Positions 1 to 9,421 of a DNA stretch of 64,000 bases are shown piece by piece. The notes below the pieces were generated by a model. The model searched no databases. It saw nothing but the letters and a program-made list of their open reading frames with translations, and had not been told where the DNA came from. How positions within the stretch are numbered: the stretch's first letter is position 1; each line of letters starts with the position of its first letter. The translations under genes were made by a program, and so were the position numbers. The stretch is from UBA12170 sp964293475 (lineage in GTDB: Bacteria > Bacteroidota > Bacteroidia > Bacteroidales > UBA12170). The stretch covers positions 1 to 64,000 of the forward strand of contig CAXYYJ010000008.1 in assembly GCA_964293475.1 (NCBI GenBank), given 5' to 3'.

Positions 1-143
1 ACGAGCAGATGCAGAAGATAGGATTCATTATATTCCTGATTGGCCGCATGGTTGGAATTTCGGCAGAGATAGCCGACCATATGGAACGCGGAAGCGATAT
101 GGATTGCCGAACCCCACTGAGCGAAATGAAGTTTGTGGTTTAA
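1..143 (+). CDS. C-terminal end of a citrate-synthase-like protein (partial)
   Basis: Reading frame 3 runs open from the window edge to a TAA at 141-143 and encodes about 46 residues. The segment contains GRMVGISAEIADHMERG and then CRTP. It resembles the last helix and tail of citrate synthase superfamily proteins (G-R-x-x-G-x-x-A-E, then a short TP-containing tail). The family is proposed from this short tail only, and another enzyme could end in this way. The rest of the gene lies upstream of the window. A 106-bp intergenic region with a promoter element separates it from asnS. Confidence 0.4.
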   Translation, partial: EQMQKIGFIIFLIGRMVGISAEIADHMERGSDMDCRTPLSEMKFVV

Positions 144-218
144 GAGCTATTTGTTCTCACATTTTATTGCCTTTTAATTATTGTTTCACCTTGTCCCAAA
201 AAATTACGCTCAATTTTC

Positions 219-226
219 TATTTTTG
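219..226 (+). promoter_or_regulatory. Bacteroidota -7 element upstream of asnS
   Basis: TATTTTTG matches the Bacteroidota -7 consensus TAnnTTTG, 23 bases before the asnS ATG, which implies a leader of about 15-20 bases. The nearest upstream TTG (191-193) is 25 bases away, longer than the usual 19-21, so the -33 element is not well defined. Confidence 0.5.
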
Positions 227-249
227 CACCTTATAGAAAAAATTAGAAA

Positions 250-1689
250 ATGAAACGTACAGAGATTAAAACTTTGCTTTTAAATGCAGAGGTGGGCGCT
301 AAAGTGAACGTGAAAGGCTGGGTTAGAACCAAGCGCGGAAGTAAGAATGTGGCTTTTATTGCCTTGAACGATGGGTCGGTAATCCACAATCTGCAAGTGG
401 TTGTTAATTTCGACAGCATAGACGAATCGTCTCTTGCCAACGTAAACACTGGTGCTTCTATTTCGGTAGATGGCGAGGTGGTGGCTTCGCAGGGAAGCGG
501 ACAAAAAGTGGAGCTGGTGGCCGAAAAGCTGGAAGTTCTGGGCGCTGCCGACCCCGAAAAATACCCCTTACAACCCAAAAAGCACAGTCTGGAGTTTTTG
601 AGAGAAATAGCGCATCTGCGTTTCCGCAGCAATACTTTCGGAGCCATTACCCGCGTGCGCCATTCCATGATTTTTGCGGTTCATAAATTCTTTACCGCCG
701 AAGGTTTTTTCAATATTCACACACCCATCATCACCGGAAGCGATGCCGAAGGTGCCGGCGAAATGTTTCGCGTTTCGGTGTTAGACCCCCTGAAACTCCC
801 CATGACCGAAGATGGGAAAATAGATTATAAAAAAGACTTTTTTGGCCGCGAAACCAATCTCACCGTTTCGGGTCAGCTCGAAGTGGAAACTGCCTGCCTC
901 GCCATGGGCAAGGTTTATACCTTCGGACCTACTTTCCGCGCCGAAAACTCCAATACATCGCGCCACTTGGCCGAATTCTGGATGATTGAACCCGAAATTG
1001 CCTTCGCCGACCTTGAAGAAGACATGGAGCTGGCCGAGCGATTTATTAAATACCTGATTCAATACGCTTTGGACAATTGCATGGATGACCTTCAATTCCT
1101 GAGTCAGCGGCTCATAGAATCGGAAAAAGATAAAAAGGCCGAAGAAAAATCCATGGAACTCATTGAAAAACTGCGTTTTGTTTTAAACAACAGCTTTGAG
1201 CGGGTTACCTATACCGAAGCCATCGATATTTTGAAAAACAGCAACTATAACAAGAAAAAGAAATTTCAATACCCAATAGAAGCCTGGGGTGCCGATTTGC
1301 AGAGCGAGCACGAGCGTTATCTGGTAGAAAAGCATTTTCAGAAACCTGTAATTCTCACCGACTATCCCATGGGCATTAAGGCTTTTTACATGAAACAAAA
1401 CGACGATGGCAAAACCGTGAGAGCCATGGACGTATTGTTCCCCCAAATTGGCGAAATAATTGGCGGATCGCAGCGCGAAGACAACTACGACAAGCTCGTG
1501 ACCCGCATGAAAAGCCAGGGCATTCCGGAGACCGAAATGTGGTGGTATTTAGACACCCGCAGGTTCGGATCGGTTATTCACAGCGGTTTTGGACTGGGCT
1601 TTGAGCGGCTGATGCTGTTTGTAACTGGCATGGGAAATATCCGCGATGTGATTCCTTTCCCCCGCACACCGCAGAATGCAGAGTTCTAA
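250..1689 (+). CDS. asnS: Asparagine--tRNA ligase
   Basis: Class IIb aminoacyl-tRNA synthetase of 479 residues that charges tRNA-Asn with asparagine in the cytoplasm. The N-terminal OB-fold anticodon-binding domain (about residues 15-105, beginning VNVKGWVRTKRGSKNVAFI) is followed by the class II catalytic core. Motif 2 is visible as GPTFRAENSNTSRHLAEFW and motif 3 as GFGLGFERLM near the C-terminus. The Asn-type run SNTSRHLAEFWMIEPE argues for AsnRS over AspRS. The length is normal for bacterial AsnRS. The ATG at 250 lies just downstream of a -7 promoter element and gives the normal N-terminus. It stands 80 bp ahead of rpoN in the same orientation, so co-transcription is possible. Confidence 0.97.
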   Translation: MKRTEIKTLLLNAEVGAKVNVKGWVRTKRGSKNVAFIALNDGSVIHNLQVVVNFDSIDESSLANVNTGASISVDGEVVASQGSGQKVELVAEKLEVLGAADPEKYPLQPKKHSLEFLREIAHLRFRSNTFGAITRVRHSMIFAVHKFFTAEGFFNIHTPIITGSDAEGAGEMFRVSVLDPLKLPMTEDGKIDYKKDFFGRETNLTVSGQLEVETACLAMGKVYTFGPTFRAENSNTSRHLAEFWMIEPEIAFADLEEDMELAERFIKYLIQYALDNCMDDLQFLSQRLIESEKDKKAEEKSMELIEKLRFVLNNSFERVTYTEAIDILKNSNYNKKKKFQYPIEAWGADLQSEHERYLVEKHFQKPVILTDYPMGIKAFYMKQNDDGKTVRAMDVLFPQIGEIIGGSQREDNYDKLVTRMKSQGIPETEMWWYLDTRRFGSVIHSGFGLGFERLMLFVTGMGNIRDVIPFPRTPQNAEF

Positions 1690-1769
1690 AAACCCTGTTT
1701 ACGCTTTATTTATGAATTCTGATTTTCCAATAACAATAGTTTGTATTTTTACTCTGGTATTTTAACAAC

Positions 1770-3230
1770 ATGCAACAACTAAGGCTAACACAAAAACTGC
1801 TTCAAAAACTATCGCCTCAGCAAATTCTTTTAATGAAATTGCTGCAGGTGCCTTCGGTTGCATTGGACCAGCGTATTAAGCAGGAGATAGAAGAAAATCC
1901 TGCTTTGGAAGACCTTAGCCAGGATTTGAGCGACCAGATTAACGGCTCCGAAGAACCCACCGAAGAGCGCGACGATGCTCCCGAAACCAACTCCGACGAC
2001 GAATTCGACCTCTCCGATTATGTGGATGCCGACGAAATTCCCGATTATAAACTCTATAGCAATAACTATCCGGAGGAAGAAAAAAAATCTATGCCCTTTG
2101 CCAGTGGCGTTTCGTTTTACGAGCATCTACTTGCCCAACTGGGCGATGCCTATTTCGATGAGGATGAACGCGTTATAGCCGAAACCATCATCGGAAATAT
2201 TGACGATTCGGGCTATCTGGAGCGCGATTTGGAGAGTATGGTCGACGATTTGGCTTTTAGCCAGGGAGTGAATACCACCGAAAAGCAAGTGAAAAAGGTG
2301 CTCGAAGAAATTCAGAAATTCGATCCGGCGGGCGTTGGAGCGCGAAGTCTTCAGGAGTGCCTGTTGCTTCAGCTGAGGCGAAAAGATACCAGCGATCACT
2401 ATATTGGCCTGGCCATAAAAATACTCGAAAGGCAATTCGACGCCTTCACCAAAAAGCATTTCGATAAAATTCTGAAGAAATTGGAGATTGAGGAGGAAGA
2501 CCTGAAATCGGCGGTGGACGAGATTTTAAAGCTCAATCCGAAGCCCGGCAATTCGCTTTCGGAAACCACCAAAACCAATTATTATATCATCCCCGATTTT
2601 ATCATCACCAACGACGATGGCGAGCTGATTCTCACCCTGAGCTCCAAAAATGCTCCCGAGCTGCGAATCAACCGGGCTTACAAACAAATGATTGAAGAAT
2701 ACAGCCACAATGGCCGCAAGACCAAGAAAGACAAGGAAACCATTCAGTTTGTGAAGCAAAAGATTGACTCGGCCAAGTGGTTTATCGATGCTATAAAACA
2801 GCGGCAACACACCTTGTTTGTGACCATGAAAGCTATCTTAGACTTTCAGTATGAATATTTCCTCTCGGGCGACGAAACCAAAATCAGACCCATGATTCTG
2901 AAAGATATTGCCGACAGGGTGGGATTGGATATTTCAACCATTTCGCGGGTGGCCAACAGCAAATATGTTCAGACCGGCTTTGGTACTTTCCTGCTTAAAA
3001 GCCTGTTTTCCGAATCGCTGAAAACCGATGCGGGTGAAGACGTGTCGACCAAGGAAGTAAAGAAGATTCTGAGCAATCTCATAGATAAGGAAGACAAGAA
3101 AAAACCCATGACCGACGAGCTGCTGGTGGATATTCTAAATACCAAAGGCTATCAGATAGCGCGCCGCACAGTGGCTAAATATCGTGAACAACTGAATATT
3201 CCGGTCGCCCGGCTTCGGAAGGAGTTGTAA
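1770..3230 (+). CDS. rpoN: RNA polymerase sigma-54 factor
   Basis: Sigma factor of 486 residues that directs RNA polymerase to -24/-12 promoters and needs enhancer-binding ATPases. Region I is the Gln/Leu-rich N-terminus (QQLRLTQKLLQKLSPQQ), followed by an acidic region II (about residues 45-110) and the core-binding domain. A helix-turn-helix (LDISTISRVANSKYVQT) and the diagnostic RpoN box ARRTVAKYRE lie close to the C-terminus. The usual length for the family is about 480 residues. No sigma-54-dependent activator is seen in this window. A 7-bp AT inverted repeat (3235-3253) follows the stop codon, between this gene and the convergent gene downstream. Confidence 0.97.
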   Translation: MQQLRLTQKLLQKLSPQQILLMKLLQVPSVALDQRIKQEIEENPALEDLSQDLSDQINGSEEPTEERDDAPETNSDDEFDLSDYVDADEIPDYKLYSNNYPEEEKKSMPFASGVSFYEHLLAQLGDAYFDEDERVIAETIIGNIDDSGYLERDLESMVDDLAFSQGVNTTEKQVKKVLEEIQKFDPAGVGARSLQECLLLQLRRKDTSDHYIGLAIKILERQFDAFTKKHFDKILKKLEIEEEDLKSAVDEILKLNPKPGNSLSETTKTNYYIIPDFIITNDDGELILTLSSKNAPELRINRAYKQMIEEYSHNGRKTKKDKETIQFVKQKIDSAKWFIDAIKQRQHTLFVTMKAILDFQYEYFLSGDETKIRPMILKDIADRVGLDISTISRVANSKYVQTGFGTFLLKSLFSESLKTDAGEDVSTKEVKKILSNLIDKEDKKKPMTDELLVDILNTKGYQIARRTVAKYREQLNIPVARLRKEL

Positions 3231-3273
3231 ATTATTATCTTATAACAAGATAACTCCCAATTCTTTTCCCCGT

Positions 3274-6126
3274 TTACAACCCCACACTATATAAAAACTC
3301 CCAGTAAATACCCCGCGGGGAGGTGGATGCTCCGTTTACGTAAATGGTTCTGATGCCCAGTTCGAACAGGAATTTGCTTCGAAGAAGGTGAACATCGGTG
3401 GTGAAGTCTATCCCGCTGCTCCAGTAATTGGATTTGCCAAATAGGGCCGTTTCCACATTAACTTCGGTTCGCCAGCTTCGGTCGTAGAACAGAGCCATTT
3501 TGATCCGTTTAAAGTAAAACAGCGACCCTATCCGCGCATCGGGATAAAACAGCGGAACTTTATAATCGGCGCGAAGGGTTAACAAGTCGCCATAGGTGAC
3601 ATAGGAATAGCCACGGGCCGGCGAAACGTAATTGGAAAAGCGGCGGCCATTCTCCTTATCCTGATAATGACCCATCCACCGGAAACCATCGTGGCGGAAT
3701 AAACCGGGTGTATAAACCACCAATCCGGCTGCTTTCATATGACCCGTATGGCTGTCGAAAGGCGAATCGAAAAATCCGGCCTGAAGATTATAGCCCCACC
3801 GCGGATACACGTTTTGCCAGGGTGATTTGGTTTGGGCGGCATAATCGAGCGTATAGGCCAGCGATTTAAAATTGCGCTGCGACAAATATTCATCCAGTCC
3901 GCCATCGGCTTGCTGATACGAAAAGCTTACCTGCGGCTGAACCCTGTGACTCCAGTGACCCGACCGATAAACCAGCGGAAGATATACTGAAGCCCCAAGA
4001 TTGGTTTCGTAGTAATTGAAGAAAACGGTGTCGGAGATTCCCCATTGATCGTGTATGGTTACATAGTCCAAAACCTTCCTGTAATCCCCATAAAAACTAA
4101 AAGCAGGATACCAGCCCAGATAATCAATGCGGGCGCTGTATTGCATGGATTCGGTATTGAGATTATAATTGGCGCCCACTGATGCGGTTAAATTTGAAAG
4201 CACGTTTTGCGACATGAGATTAATCCCTGGCCCCACCAGAGCGTAGTTGTCGGTTCCAATAAAATTCCAGCTGTGAATATTGATGGCATTGGCAAGCTTA
4301 TTATATTTCCGGGCTTCATATTTTTCTTGCGGAATGTTTTCCGAAACAAAGGGTTTTTTCACCTGTTTCGACAGCAAGTCGGCCAAAGGGTACCCGTGGT
4401 TTTCTACTTCGGAAATGGGAATCCAGTCCTTTTTATTCCAACGGGTTTTCACGATGCTTTTTCCTTTGGATGAATAATCGGAGAAAATAAGGGTGTTGCC
4501 ATCGGGGCTGATGCTGTAATCGCTCATGGAATAGGCCGAATTGGTGGTTCGGTAAATGGATTTTGTTTCGATGTCGAGGGCATAAAGATTCATCACTCCC
4601 GAGTAGGCAGCTTCGAAGAGAACATAGTTTTTCCAGAAGCCCGGGTTTTGGATATGTGTAAACTGATAAGGCAAAATTTGCTGAAAATGACCACTTTCCA
4701 AACTCAGAATACTCAAGGCTTTGCCATGCCCGTTCAACAGTTCCATCACTATTCTATCCCCCTTTTCCGACCATGCGGGATGTGCTATAAAATCGTTGTC
4801 GGGGCTTTGAAACTTCTGAAGAATCTGACCGTTTTCGGCACTGAGAATCACTAAGAAATTACGGCCCTTTTCGTCCACTTCCACCATAGCCACTTTATCC
4901 CCTGCCGGTGCTATTGCCGGAGCGAAGTATCTTGCTTTTTTAACCAGCGTTTTTGTTTCCCCTGTTTTCGAATTGAATAGCCTGATTTTGGTAAAATTTC
5001 TATAGCTCCAGCGGGCATCGAATTTATACTCGGCCCAGCAAACCCAACCGTCTGATACACTTAATTTATCGCTTTGATAAAATCCCGGGGTGAAAATTTC
5101 AACTTCATTTCCGGCAGTATCTATCTGCACCAACCGGCCTATATCGTGAAAGTTTTCTTTGAGAGAGATTATTTTTCCATCGCTTCTAAAGCGATTTCCG
5201 GAATAGGTGGTATAGGTTTCGTTGGAGGTAACAGGCTCATACTTAGTTGGTTTTGTGAGTTTTAGCTGGCCATCCCAAATCATTTTCAATTCGCTCAGCG
5301 TATTGGTGTAGAAGGTTTTCTTTTTGAGTCCGGAGTTGGTTTTAATGCCCTGGGCAAAGGGAACAACAGCCAGCGGATATTTTGCCACATTTTTCAGTGG
5401 TTTTTTCCAGAAATCGGCTCCATACTTTGCCTTGGCCTGCGCCACCAGAAAATAACCCAGATGGTATCGGTCGGTGGTAAAGTCTTTATAGGAGCCCAAA
5501 TCGGCTTTCTCCAAACTATAAGCACCCAGCTCCAGGATTTGCGAACGGAGCTCGGCTTCGAAAACAGGATCGCGCCCACGGCCAGCTTTGGAGAAGGCAG
5601 TTTCGGAACTAACCGCTTCGCCTTCGATAAACCAATAAGGCACATACAATCCAAATATTCCGGCGGCTACCTGTTCTCCAAAGAATTTTCCCAAAAATCT
5701 TGTGATTCCCTGATTCATATCGCTGAGTTGCTGTGTGTGGGTAAACTCATGCAGAGCCAGTTGTTCGAACCAGGGTTGGCTGTAGGTATTTTGATCGGGA
5801 ATGGTATAATACTCCATTCGGCGGGGAGCCCAGGCTACTTGTGCATTGGAAATGGTGGTTGAATTATGAAGAATCACCGCAATTTTTTTGGGTTCTACCT
5901 CATGGGTTTTCAGCATGAGGCTGCGGCTGTATTCCATAATGTTCATTACGTGCTGAGCCACCGAATCGTAACCATGTGGATAGATAACCTGAAAATATTC
6001 ACTGTTCAGCTGATTCCATCGCACCGAGGCGGGTTCCTGTCCCGAAAGGTAATACTGAGATTGTGCGGAATGATGGGTAAAAAAAACTAAAATAATCAGC
6101 AACGATGCAACTAATAACCTTTTCAT
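3274..6126 (-). CDS. Secreted protein with gluzincin-like (peptidase MA) domain, TolB-like propeller and C-terminal barrel
   Basis: A 950-residue exported protein. The signal peptide is residues 1-23 (MKRLLVASLLIILVFFTHHS then AQSQ). A zinc-peptidase motif HEFTH is at residues 126-130, and the WFIEGEA segment at 165-171 could supply the third glutamate ligand. This is the pattern of the peptidase MA group of gluzincins. Residues of about 300-600 show repeated SPDGNTLIFSDY-like and APAGDKVAMVE-like blades typical of TolB/PD40 beta-propellers. The final third is rich in alternating aromatic strands and ends in a short strand with a terminal GL, as in outer-membrane barrels. The architecture suggests an outer-membrane-anchored protein with surface or periplasmic propeller and peptidase parts. 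Substrate unknown. Its own -7 promoter element lies at 6153-6160. Confidence 0.75.
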   Translation of the reverse strand: MKRLLVASLLIILVFFTHHSAQSQYYLSGQEPASVRWNQLNSEYFQVIYPHGYDSVAQHVMNIMEYSRSLMLKTHEVEPKKIAVILHNSTTISNAQVAWAPRRMEYYTIPDQNTYSQPWFEQLALHEFTHTQQLSDMNQGITRFLGKFFGEQVAAGIFGLYVPYWFIEGEAVSSETAFSKAGRGRDPVFEAELRSQILELGAYSLEKADLGSYKDFTTDRYHLGYFLVAQAKAKYGADFWKKPLKNVAKYPLAVVPFAQGIKTNSGLKKKTFYTNTLSELKMIWDGQLKLTKPTKYEPVTSNETYTTYSGNRFRSDGKIISLKENFHDIGRLVQIDTAGNEVEIFTPGFYQSDKLSVSDGWVCWAEYKFDARWSYRNFTKIRLFNSKTGETKTLVKKARYFAPAIAPAGDKVAMVEVDEKGRNFLVILSAENGQILQKFQSPDNDFIAHPAWSEKGDRIVMELLNGHGKALSILSLESGHFQQILPYQFTHIQNPGFWKNYVLFEAAYSGVMNLYALDIETKSIYRTTNSAYSMSDYSISPDGNTLIFSDYSSKGKSIVKTRWNKKDWIPISEVENHGYPLADLLSKQVKKPFVSENIPQEKYEARKYNKLANAINIHSWNFIGTDNYALVGPGINLMSQNVLSNLTASVGANYNLNTESMQYSARIDYLGWYPAFSFYGDYRKVLDYVTIHDQWGISDTVFFNYYETNLGASVYLPLVYRSGHWSHRVQPQVSFSYQQADGGLDEYLSQRNFKSLAYTLDYAAQTKSPWQNVYPRWGYNLQAGFFDSPFDSHTGHMKAAGLVVYTPGLFRHDGFRWMGHYQDKENGRRFSNYVSPARGYSYVTYGDLLTLRADYKVPLFYPDARIGSLFYFKRIKMALFYDRSWRTEVNVETALFGKSNYWSSGIDFTTDVHLLRSKFLFELGIRTIYVNGASTSPRGIYWEFLYSVGL

Positions 6127-6152
6127 AAAGCAGCGAGATGGGTTCTTCTTTT

Positions 6153-6160
6153 CAAAACTA
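6153..6160 (-). promoter_or_regulatory. -7 element for the peptidase MA/propeller gene
   Basis: On the minus strand the sequence reads TAGTTTTG, matching TAnnTTTG, 26 bases ahead of the ATG at 6126. No well-spaced TTG was found for the -33 position. Confidence 0.45.
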
Positions 6161-6199
6161 TGGATTTTTTCAACACTTCGAAGAAATAATCGAGGAGCA

Positions 6200-6231
6200 T
6201 TGAAATATCTGTAACGAAATAATTATCTTTG
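6200..6231 (+). promoter_or_regulatory. Bacteroidota promoter for the ferritin-like gene
   Basis: TTG at 6200-6202, a 21-base spacer, then TATCTTTG at 6224-6231. Both elements and the spacing match the Bacteroidota housekeeping promoter. The predicted transcript starts about 14 bases before the ATG at 6252. Confidence 0.65.
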
Positions 6232-6251
6232 AGTTAACTAAACGAACAACT

Positions 6252-6728
6252 ATGAAGAATTTTCAATCTGTTGACGATATATTGGATTTTGCCATTTCCA
6301 ACGAACAAAATGCTGTTGATTTATATGAAAAACTTGCCCGTCAATACAGTGATTCCACCATTAAAGAATCTCTTTTAAAATTTGCTGATGAAGAGAAAAA
6401 CCACAAAATTATTCTGGAGGGTCTTAAGGAGAACAAGAGCTATGTTTTGCCCTTGGATGATGTGAAAGATATGCATATTGCCGATTTTGTGGCTGAAAGG
6501 AAATCGACCGAAATAACTACTTATGCCGATGCTCTGGGCTTTGCCATGAGGAGCGAGAAAGCCGCTTATCTGCTTTATAAAACCCTTGCCGACAAAGCTC
6601 TGAACGAAGAGATGGCCAAAATTTTTCTGGGGTTGGCTCAGGAAGAAGCCAAGCACCGCCTGAAGTTTGAACTGGAGTATGACGAGCAGATTTTGCAGGG
6701 TGGCGTGCAAAAAAAAGCGGGACAATAA
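6252..6728 (+). CDS. Rubrerythrin/ferritin-like diiron protein
   Basis: A 158-residue four-helix protein with the duplicated diiron-binding pattern of the ferritin-like superfamily: E18, then E48-x-x-H51 in DEEKNH, then E102, then E132-x-x-H135 in EEAKH. This spacing fits the rubrerythrin erythrin domain. No rubredoxin CxxC module is present, so it is a rubredoxin-less form. Such proteins act in peroxide reduction or iron handling in the cytoplasm, and the exact reaction cannot be set from sequence. It is a single-gene unit with a strong predicted promoter directly upstream. Confidence 0.85.
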   Translation: MKNFQSVDDILDFAISNEQNAVDLYEKLARQYSDSTIKESLLKFADEEKNHKIILEGLKENKSYVLPLDDVKDMHIADFVAERKSTEITTYADALGFAMRSEKAAYLLYKTLADKALNEEMAKIFLGLAQEEAKHRLKFELEYDEQILQGGVQKKAGQ

Positions 6729-6787
6729 TTAAATCGCCCCGGCTTTTTCCCTCATTATTCTCATTTCCACTTTCTGCGGAGAGCAGA

Positions 6788-9088
6788 CTATTTTTTCTTT
6801 TTTACCTTGTCTTGTTTGCTGATTAAATCCATACACTCGGTCAGACTTAAGGTTTGAACATCGGTGGTTTTTGGTATTTTGTAGTTGTTCTTTTTGTATT
6901 TGATATAAGGTCCCCAGCGGCCATTGAGTATTTCCACCTCTTTGTTTTCGTCGAAGCTTTTAATGAATTTCTCAGCGTCTTTTTTGGTTTTTTCTTCCAA
7001 AAGCTGAACAGCACGGTCGAAATCGACCGAAGCAGGATCTTCCTCTTTTGGTATGGATGCAAACACCTTATTATGACTCACATACGGACCAAAACGACCA
7101 ATGGCTACTGTAACACTTTTGCCATCCCAATCGCCCAGTTTTATGGGGAACTGAAACAAATCAAGAGCTTCTTCCAGGGTAATCTCGCTGATGCTTTGTC
7201 CCTTTTTAAGGCTGGCAAAACGGGGTTTTTCTTCATCTTCGGCTTCGCCAATCTGAATCATGGGGCCAAAACGACCAATGCGGGCATAAACATTTTTGCC
7301 TGTTTTTGGATCAACCCCCAAAAGCTTTTCGCCTTTTTCGCGGTCGGCATTTTCCAGGGTGGTTTCCACCTGAGCCTTGAAAGGTTTATAGAAAGTCCCA
7401 ATCATTTTATTCCACTCTTTTTTTCCTTCGGCTATGGAGTCGAATTCTTTTTCAACGGTGGCGGTAAACTGAAAATCAACGATATCCTTAAAATGCTCGG
7501 TCAAGAACTTGTTGACCAAAACGCCGATATCGGTGGGTAAAAGCTTGTTTTTAATGGCACCGGCAATCTCGGTTTTCACCGCTTCGGCTATTTTGTCGTT
7601 TTTCAAACGGAGCTCGTTATAGTCTCTGTTCCAGCCATCGCGATCTTCTTTCACCACATATTCGCGCTTTTGAATGGTGCTGATGGTGGGAGCATAGGTC
7701 GATGGTCGGCCAATGCCCAATTCTTCAAGTTTTTTCACCAAACTGGCTTCGGAATATCGGGGAGCATATTTGGTGTAGCGCTCCTGAGCCAGCATATGGT
7801 CGAGTTTCAATTCCTGGCCATTTTTTACTGGAGGCAAAAGACCCTGTGTTTCCTGTTCGTTCTCATCGTCGCGCGATTCCATGTACACTTTCAGAAATCC
7901 GTCGAAAGTAACCACTTCGCCATCCACTTTCATTATTTCGGGCGATTTGGAAATGCTGATGGAAATGGTGGTTTTTTCAATTTTAGCTTCGGTCATCTGA
8001 GAGGCTATGGTGCGTTTCCAGATGAGGTCGTAGAGACGCTGCATTCCGTTTTCGGCAGATATGGAGCTGTTTTCCAGATAGGTAGGTCTTATAGCTTCGT
8101 GGGCTTCCTGAGCACCTTTGGTTTTTGTGGTAAATTTTCTGGTTTTGCTGTACTGCTCGCCGTAGGTTTCTTTAATCACATCGCGGGCTTTGGCTAAAGC
8201 CATGTCGCTGAGGTTCACCGAGTCGGTTCTCATATAGGTGATGTATCCTTCTTCGTAGAGTTTTTGAGCCAGAGTCATGGTTTTCGTAACGCCATAGCCT
8301 AATTTTCGGCTGGCTTCCTGTTGTAAGGTAGAAGTTGTAAACGGTGGTGCCGGAGTTCTGGAGCCTGGTTTCTTTTCAATGTCAATCACGTTGTAAATGG
8401 CGCCCATGCAAGTTTCGAGAAATGCTTTTGCTTCGGCTTTGGTATTGAAACGGGTGGGCAATTCGGCCTCAAGAATAGCATCGTTGCCGTTTACGAAAAA
8501 TTTGGCGGTAATGCGATAAGCCGAGGTGCTCACAAACTCTTTAATCTCGTTTTCTTTCTCCACAATTAAACGAACAGCCACCGATTGTACCCTTCCGGCG
8601 GATAGTGATGGTTTCACTTTACGCCAAAGCACAGGGCTGATTTCGTAGCCCACCAAACGGTCGAGCACCCGGCGGGCTTGCTGGGCATTCACCAGATTGA
8701 TGTCGATATCGCGGGGATTTTCGATGGCATGGATAATAGCCGGCTTGGTAATCTCGTGGAAAACGATGCGGCGGGTATTCTCCTTTTTCAGACTCAGCGC
8801 ATTGAATAAGTGCCAGGCTATGGCTTCTCCTTCGCGGTCTTCATCGGAAGCTAACCAAACCATTTCGGCTCCTTTGGCTTCTTTTTTCAGGTCGGCCACT
8901 AATTTCTTTTTATCGGCAGATATTTCATAATTGGGGATAAATCCCTTTTCAATATCTACTCCAAAATCTTTCTTGGCCAGATCCATAACATGTCCGTAAC
9001 TGGATTTCACCACATAATCTTTACCCAGAAATTTCTCAATGGTTTTGGCTTTTGCAGGGGACTCAACAATAACTAAATTTTTTGCCAT
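6788..9088 (-). CDS. topA: DNA topoisomerase I (type IA)
   Basis: A 766-residue type IA topoisomerase that relaxes negatively supercoiled DNA. The N-terminal Toprim domain begins VIVESPAKAKTIEKFLG, with the acidic cluster SDEDREGEAIAWH. The catalytic tyrosine is Y285 in TYMRTDS. The C-terminus has at least three repeats with a GR(F/W)GP core (GRFGPMIQIG, GRFGPYVSHN, GRWGPYIKYK) and lacks the paired cysteines of zinc-ribbon versions. It ends in a lysine-rich tail (DKVKKKK). The start at 9088 gives the canonical MAKNLVIVESP N-terminus. It is divergent from miaB. Confidence 0.97.
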   Translation of the reverse strand: MAKNLVIVESPAKAKTIEKFLGKDYVVKSSYGHVMDLAKKDFGVDIEKGFIPNYEISADKKKLVADLKKEAKGAEMVWLASDEDREGEAIAWHLFNALSLKKENTRRIVFHEITKPAIIHAIENPRDIDINLVNAQQARRVLDRLVGYEISPVLWRKVKPSLSAGRVQSVAVRLIVEKENEIKEFVSTSAYRITAKFFVNGNDAILEAELPTRFNTKAEAKAFLETCMGAIYNVIDIEKKPGSRTPAPPFTTSTLQQEASRKLGYGVTKTMTLAQKLYEEGYITYMRTDSVNLSDMALAKARDVIKETYGEQYSKTRKFTTKTKGAQEAHEAIRPTYLENSSISAENGMQRLYDLIWKRTIASQMTEAKIEKTTISISISKSPEIMKVDGEVVTFDGFLKVYMESRDDENEQETQGLLPPVKNGQELKLDHMLAQERYTKYAPRYSEASLVKKLEELGIGRPSTYAPTISTIQKREYVVKEDRDGWNRDYNELRLKNDKIAEAVKTEIAGAIKNKLLPTDIGVLVNKFLTEHFKDIVDFQFTATVEKEFDSIAEGKKEWNKMIGTFYKPFKAQVETTLENADREKGEKLLGVDPKTGKNVYARIGRFGPMIQIGEAEDEEKPRFASLKKGQSISEITLEEALDLFQFPIKLGDWDGKSVTVAIGRFGPYVSHNKVFASIPKEEDPASVDFDRAVQLLEEKTKKDAEKFIKSFDENKEVEILNGRWGPYIKYKKNNYKIPKTTDVQTLSLTECMDLISKQDKVKKKK

Positions 9089-9216
9089 AAATGTTTAGAT
9101 GCTCCTTGTTAACTAAGTTTGTTTTGTGATGATTCAATGCTCCGAAGCCGAATTAAAAAGCTTATACACTGATTTTCAAAATTTCGCGCAAAGTAACACA
9201 TAAAAATTTTATTAAT

Positions 9217-9230
9217 CCAAATGCATTTGG
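9217..9230. repeat. 14-bp perfect palindrome overlapping a promoter
   Basis: CCAAATGCATTTGG is self-complementary over all 14 bases and contains the TTTG of the -33 element (9226-9229). Its position suggests a dimeric-repressor operator. No regulator is identified. Confidence 0.4.
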
Positions 9231-9258
9231 CTATTGAAAGAAAAAATATGTATTTTTG
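9227..9258 (+). promoter_or_regulatory. Promoter upstream of miaB
   Basis: TTG at 9227-9229, a 21-base spacer and TATTTTTG at 9251-9258 match the Bacteroidota promoter. Transcription would begin near 9264, leaving a leader of about 155 bases before miaB. That is long for this group and could hold a regulatory RNA structure or a small RNA. Confidence 0.55.
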
Positions 9259-9421
9259 CGGCCCGCTAAAGGGTGTTAACTGTCTGTTTTTCATATATTT
9301 AGAATTTTTTAACATTTTTGTTTAATAAATTATAAATCAAATTAACGAAGACTTAATCCCCTCAAATAGCTGTTCCAGCGGGCAAAAAGTGCAATAAAGC
9401 CAATAGAAAGCAAAAAAGCAA

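Larger units (their letters stand above)
9089..9421. other. Divergent intergenic region between topA and miaB
   Basis: This 333-base AT-rich region holds one clear plus-strand promoter (9227-9258), overlapped by a 14-bp perfect palindrome. About 160 bases of untranslated leader precede miaB. No credible gene was seen. I see no matching promoter for topA on the other strand. Confidence 0.6.

Noticed and set aside
3235..3253. Terminator between rpoN and the convergent gene
   Set aside because: TTATCTT/AAGATAA is a 7-bp AT-only stem with no T-run; it is too weak to call a terminator.
9109..9315. Minus-strand 68-residue frame upstream of topA
   Set aside because: It lies across the miaB promoter region and has no homology-like features or ribosome site.
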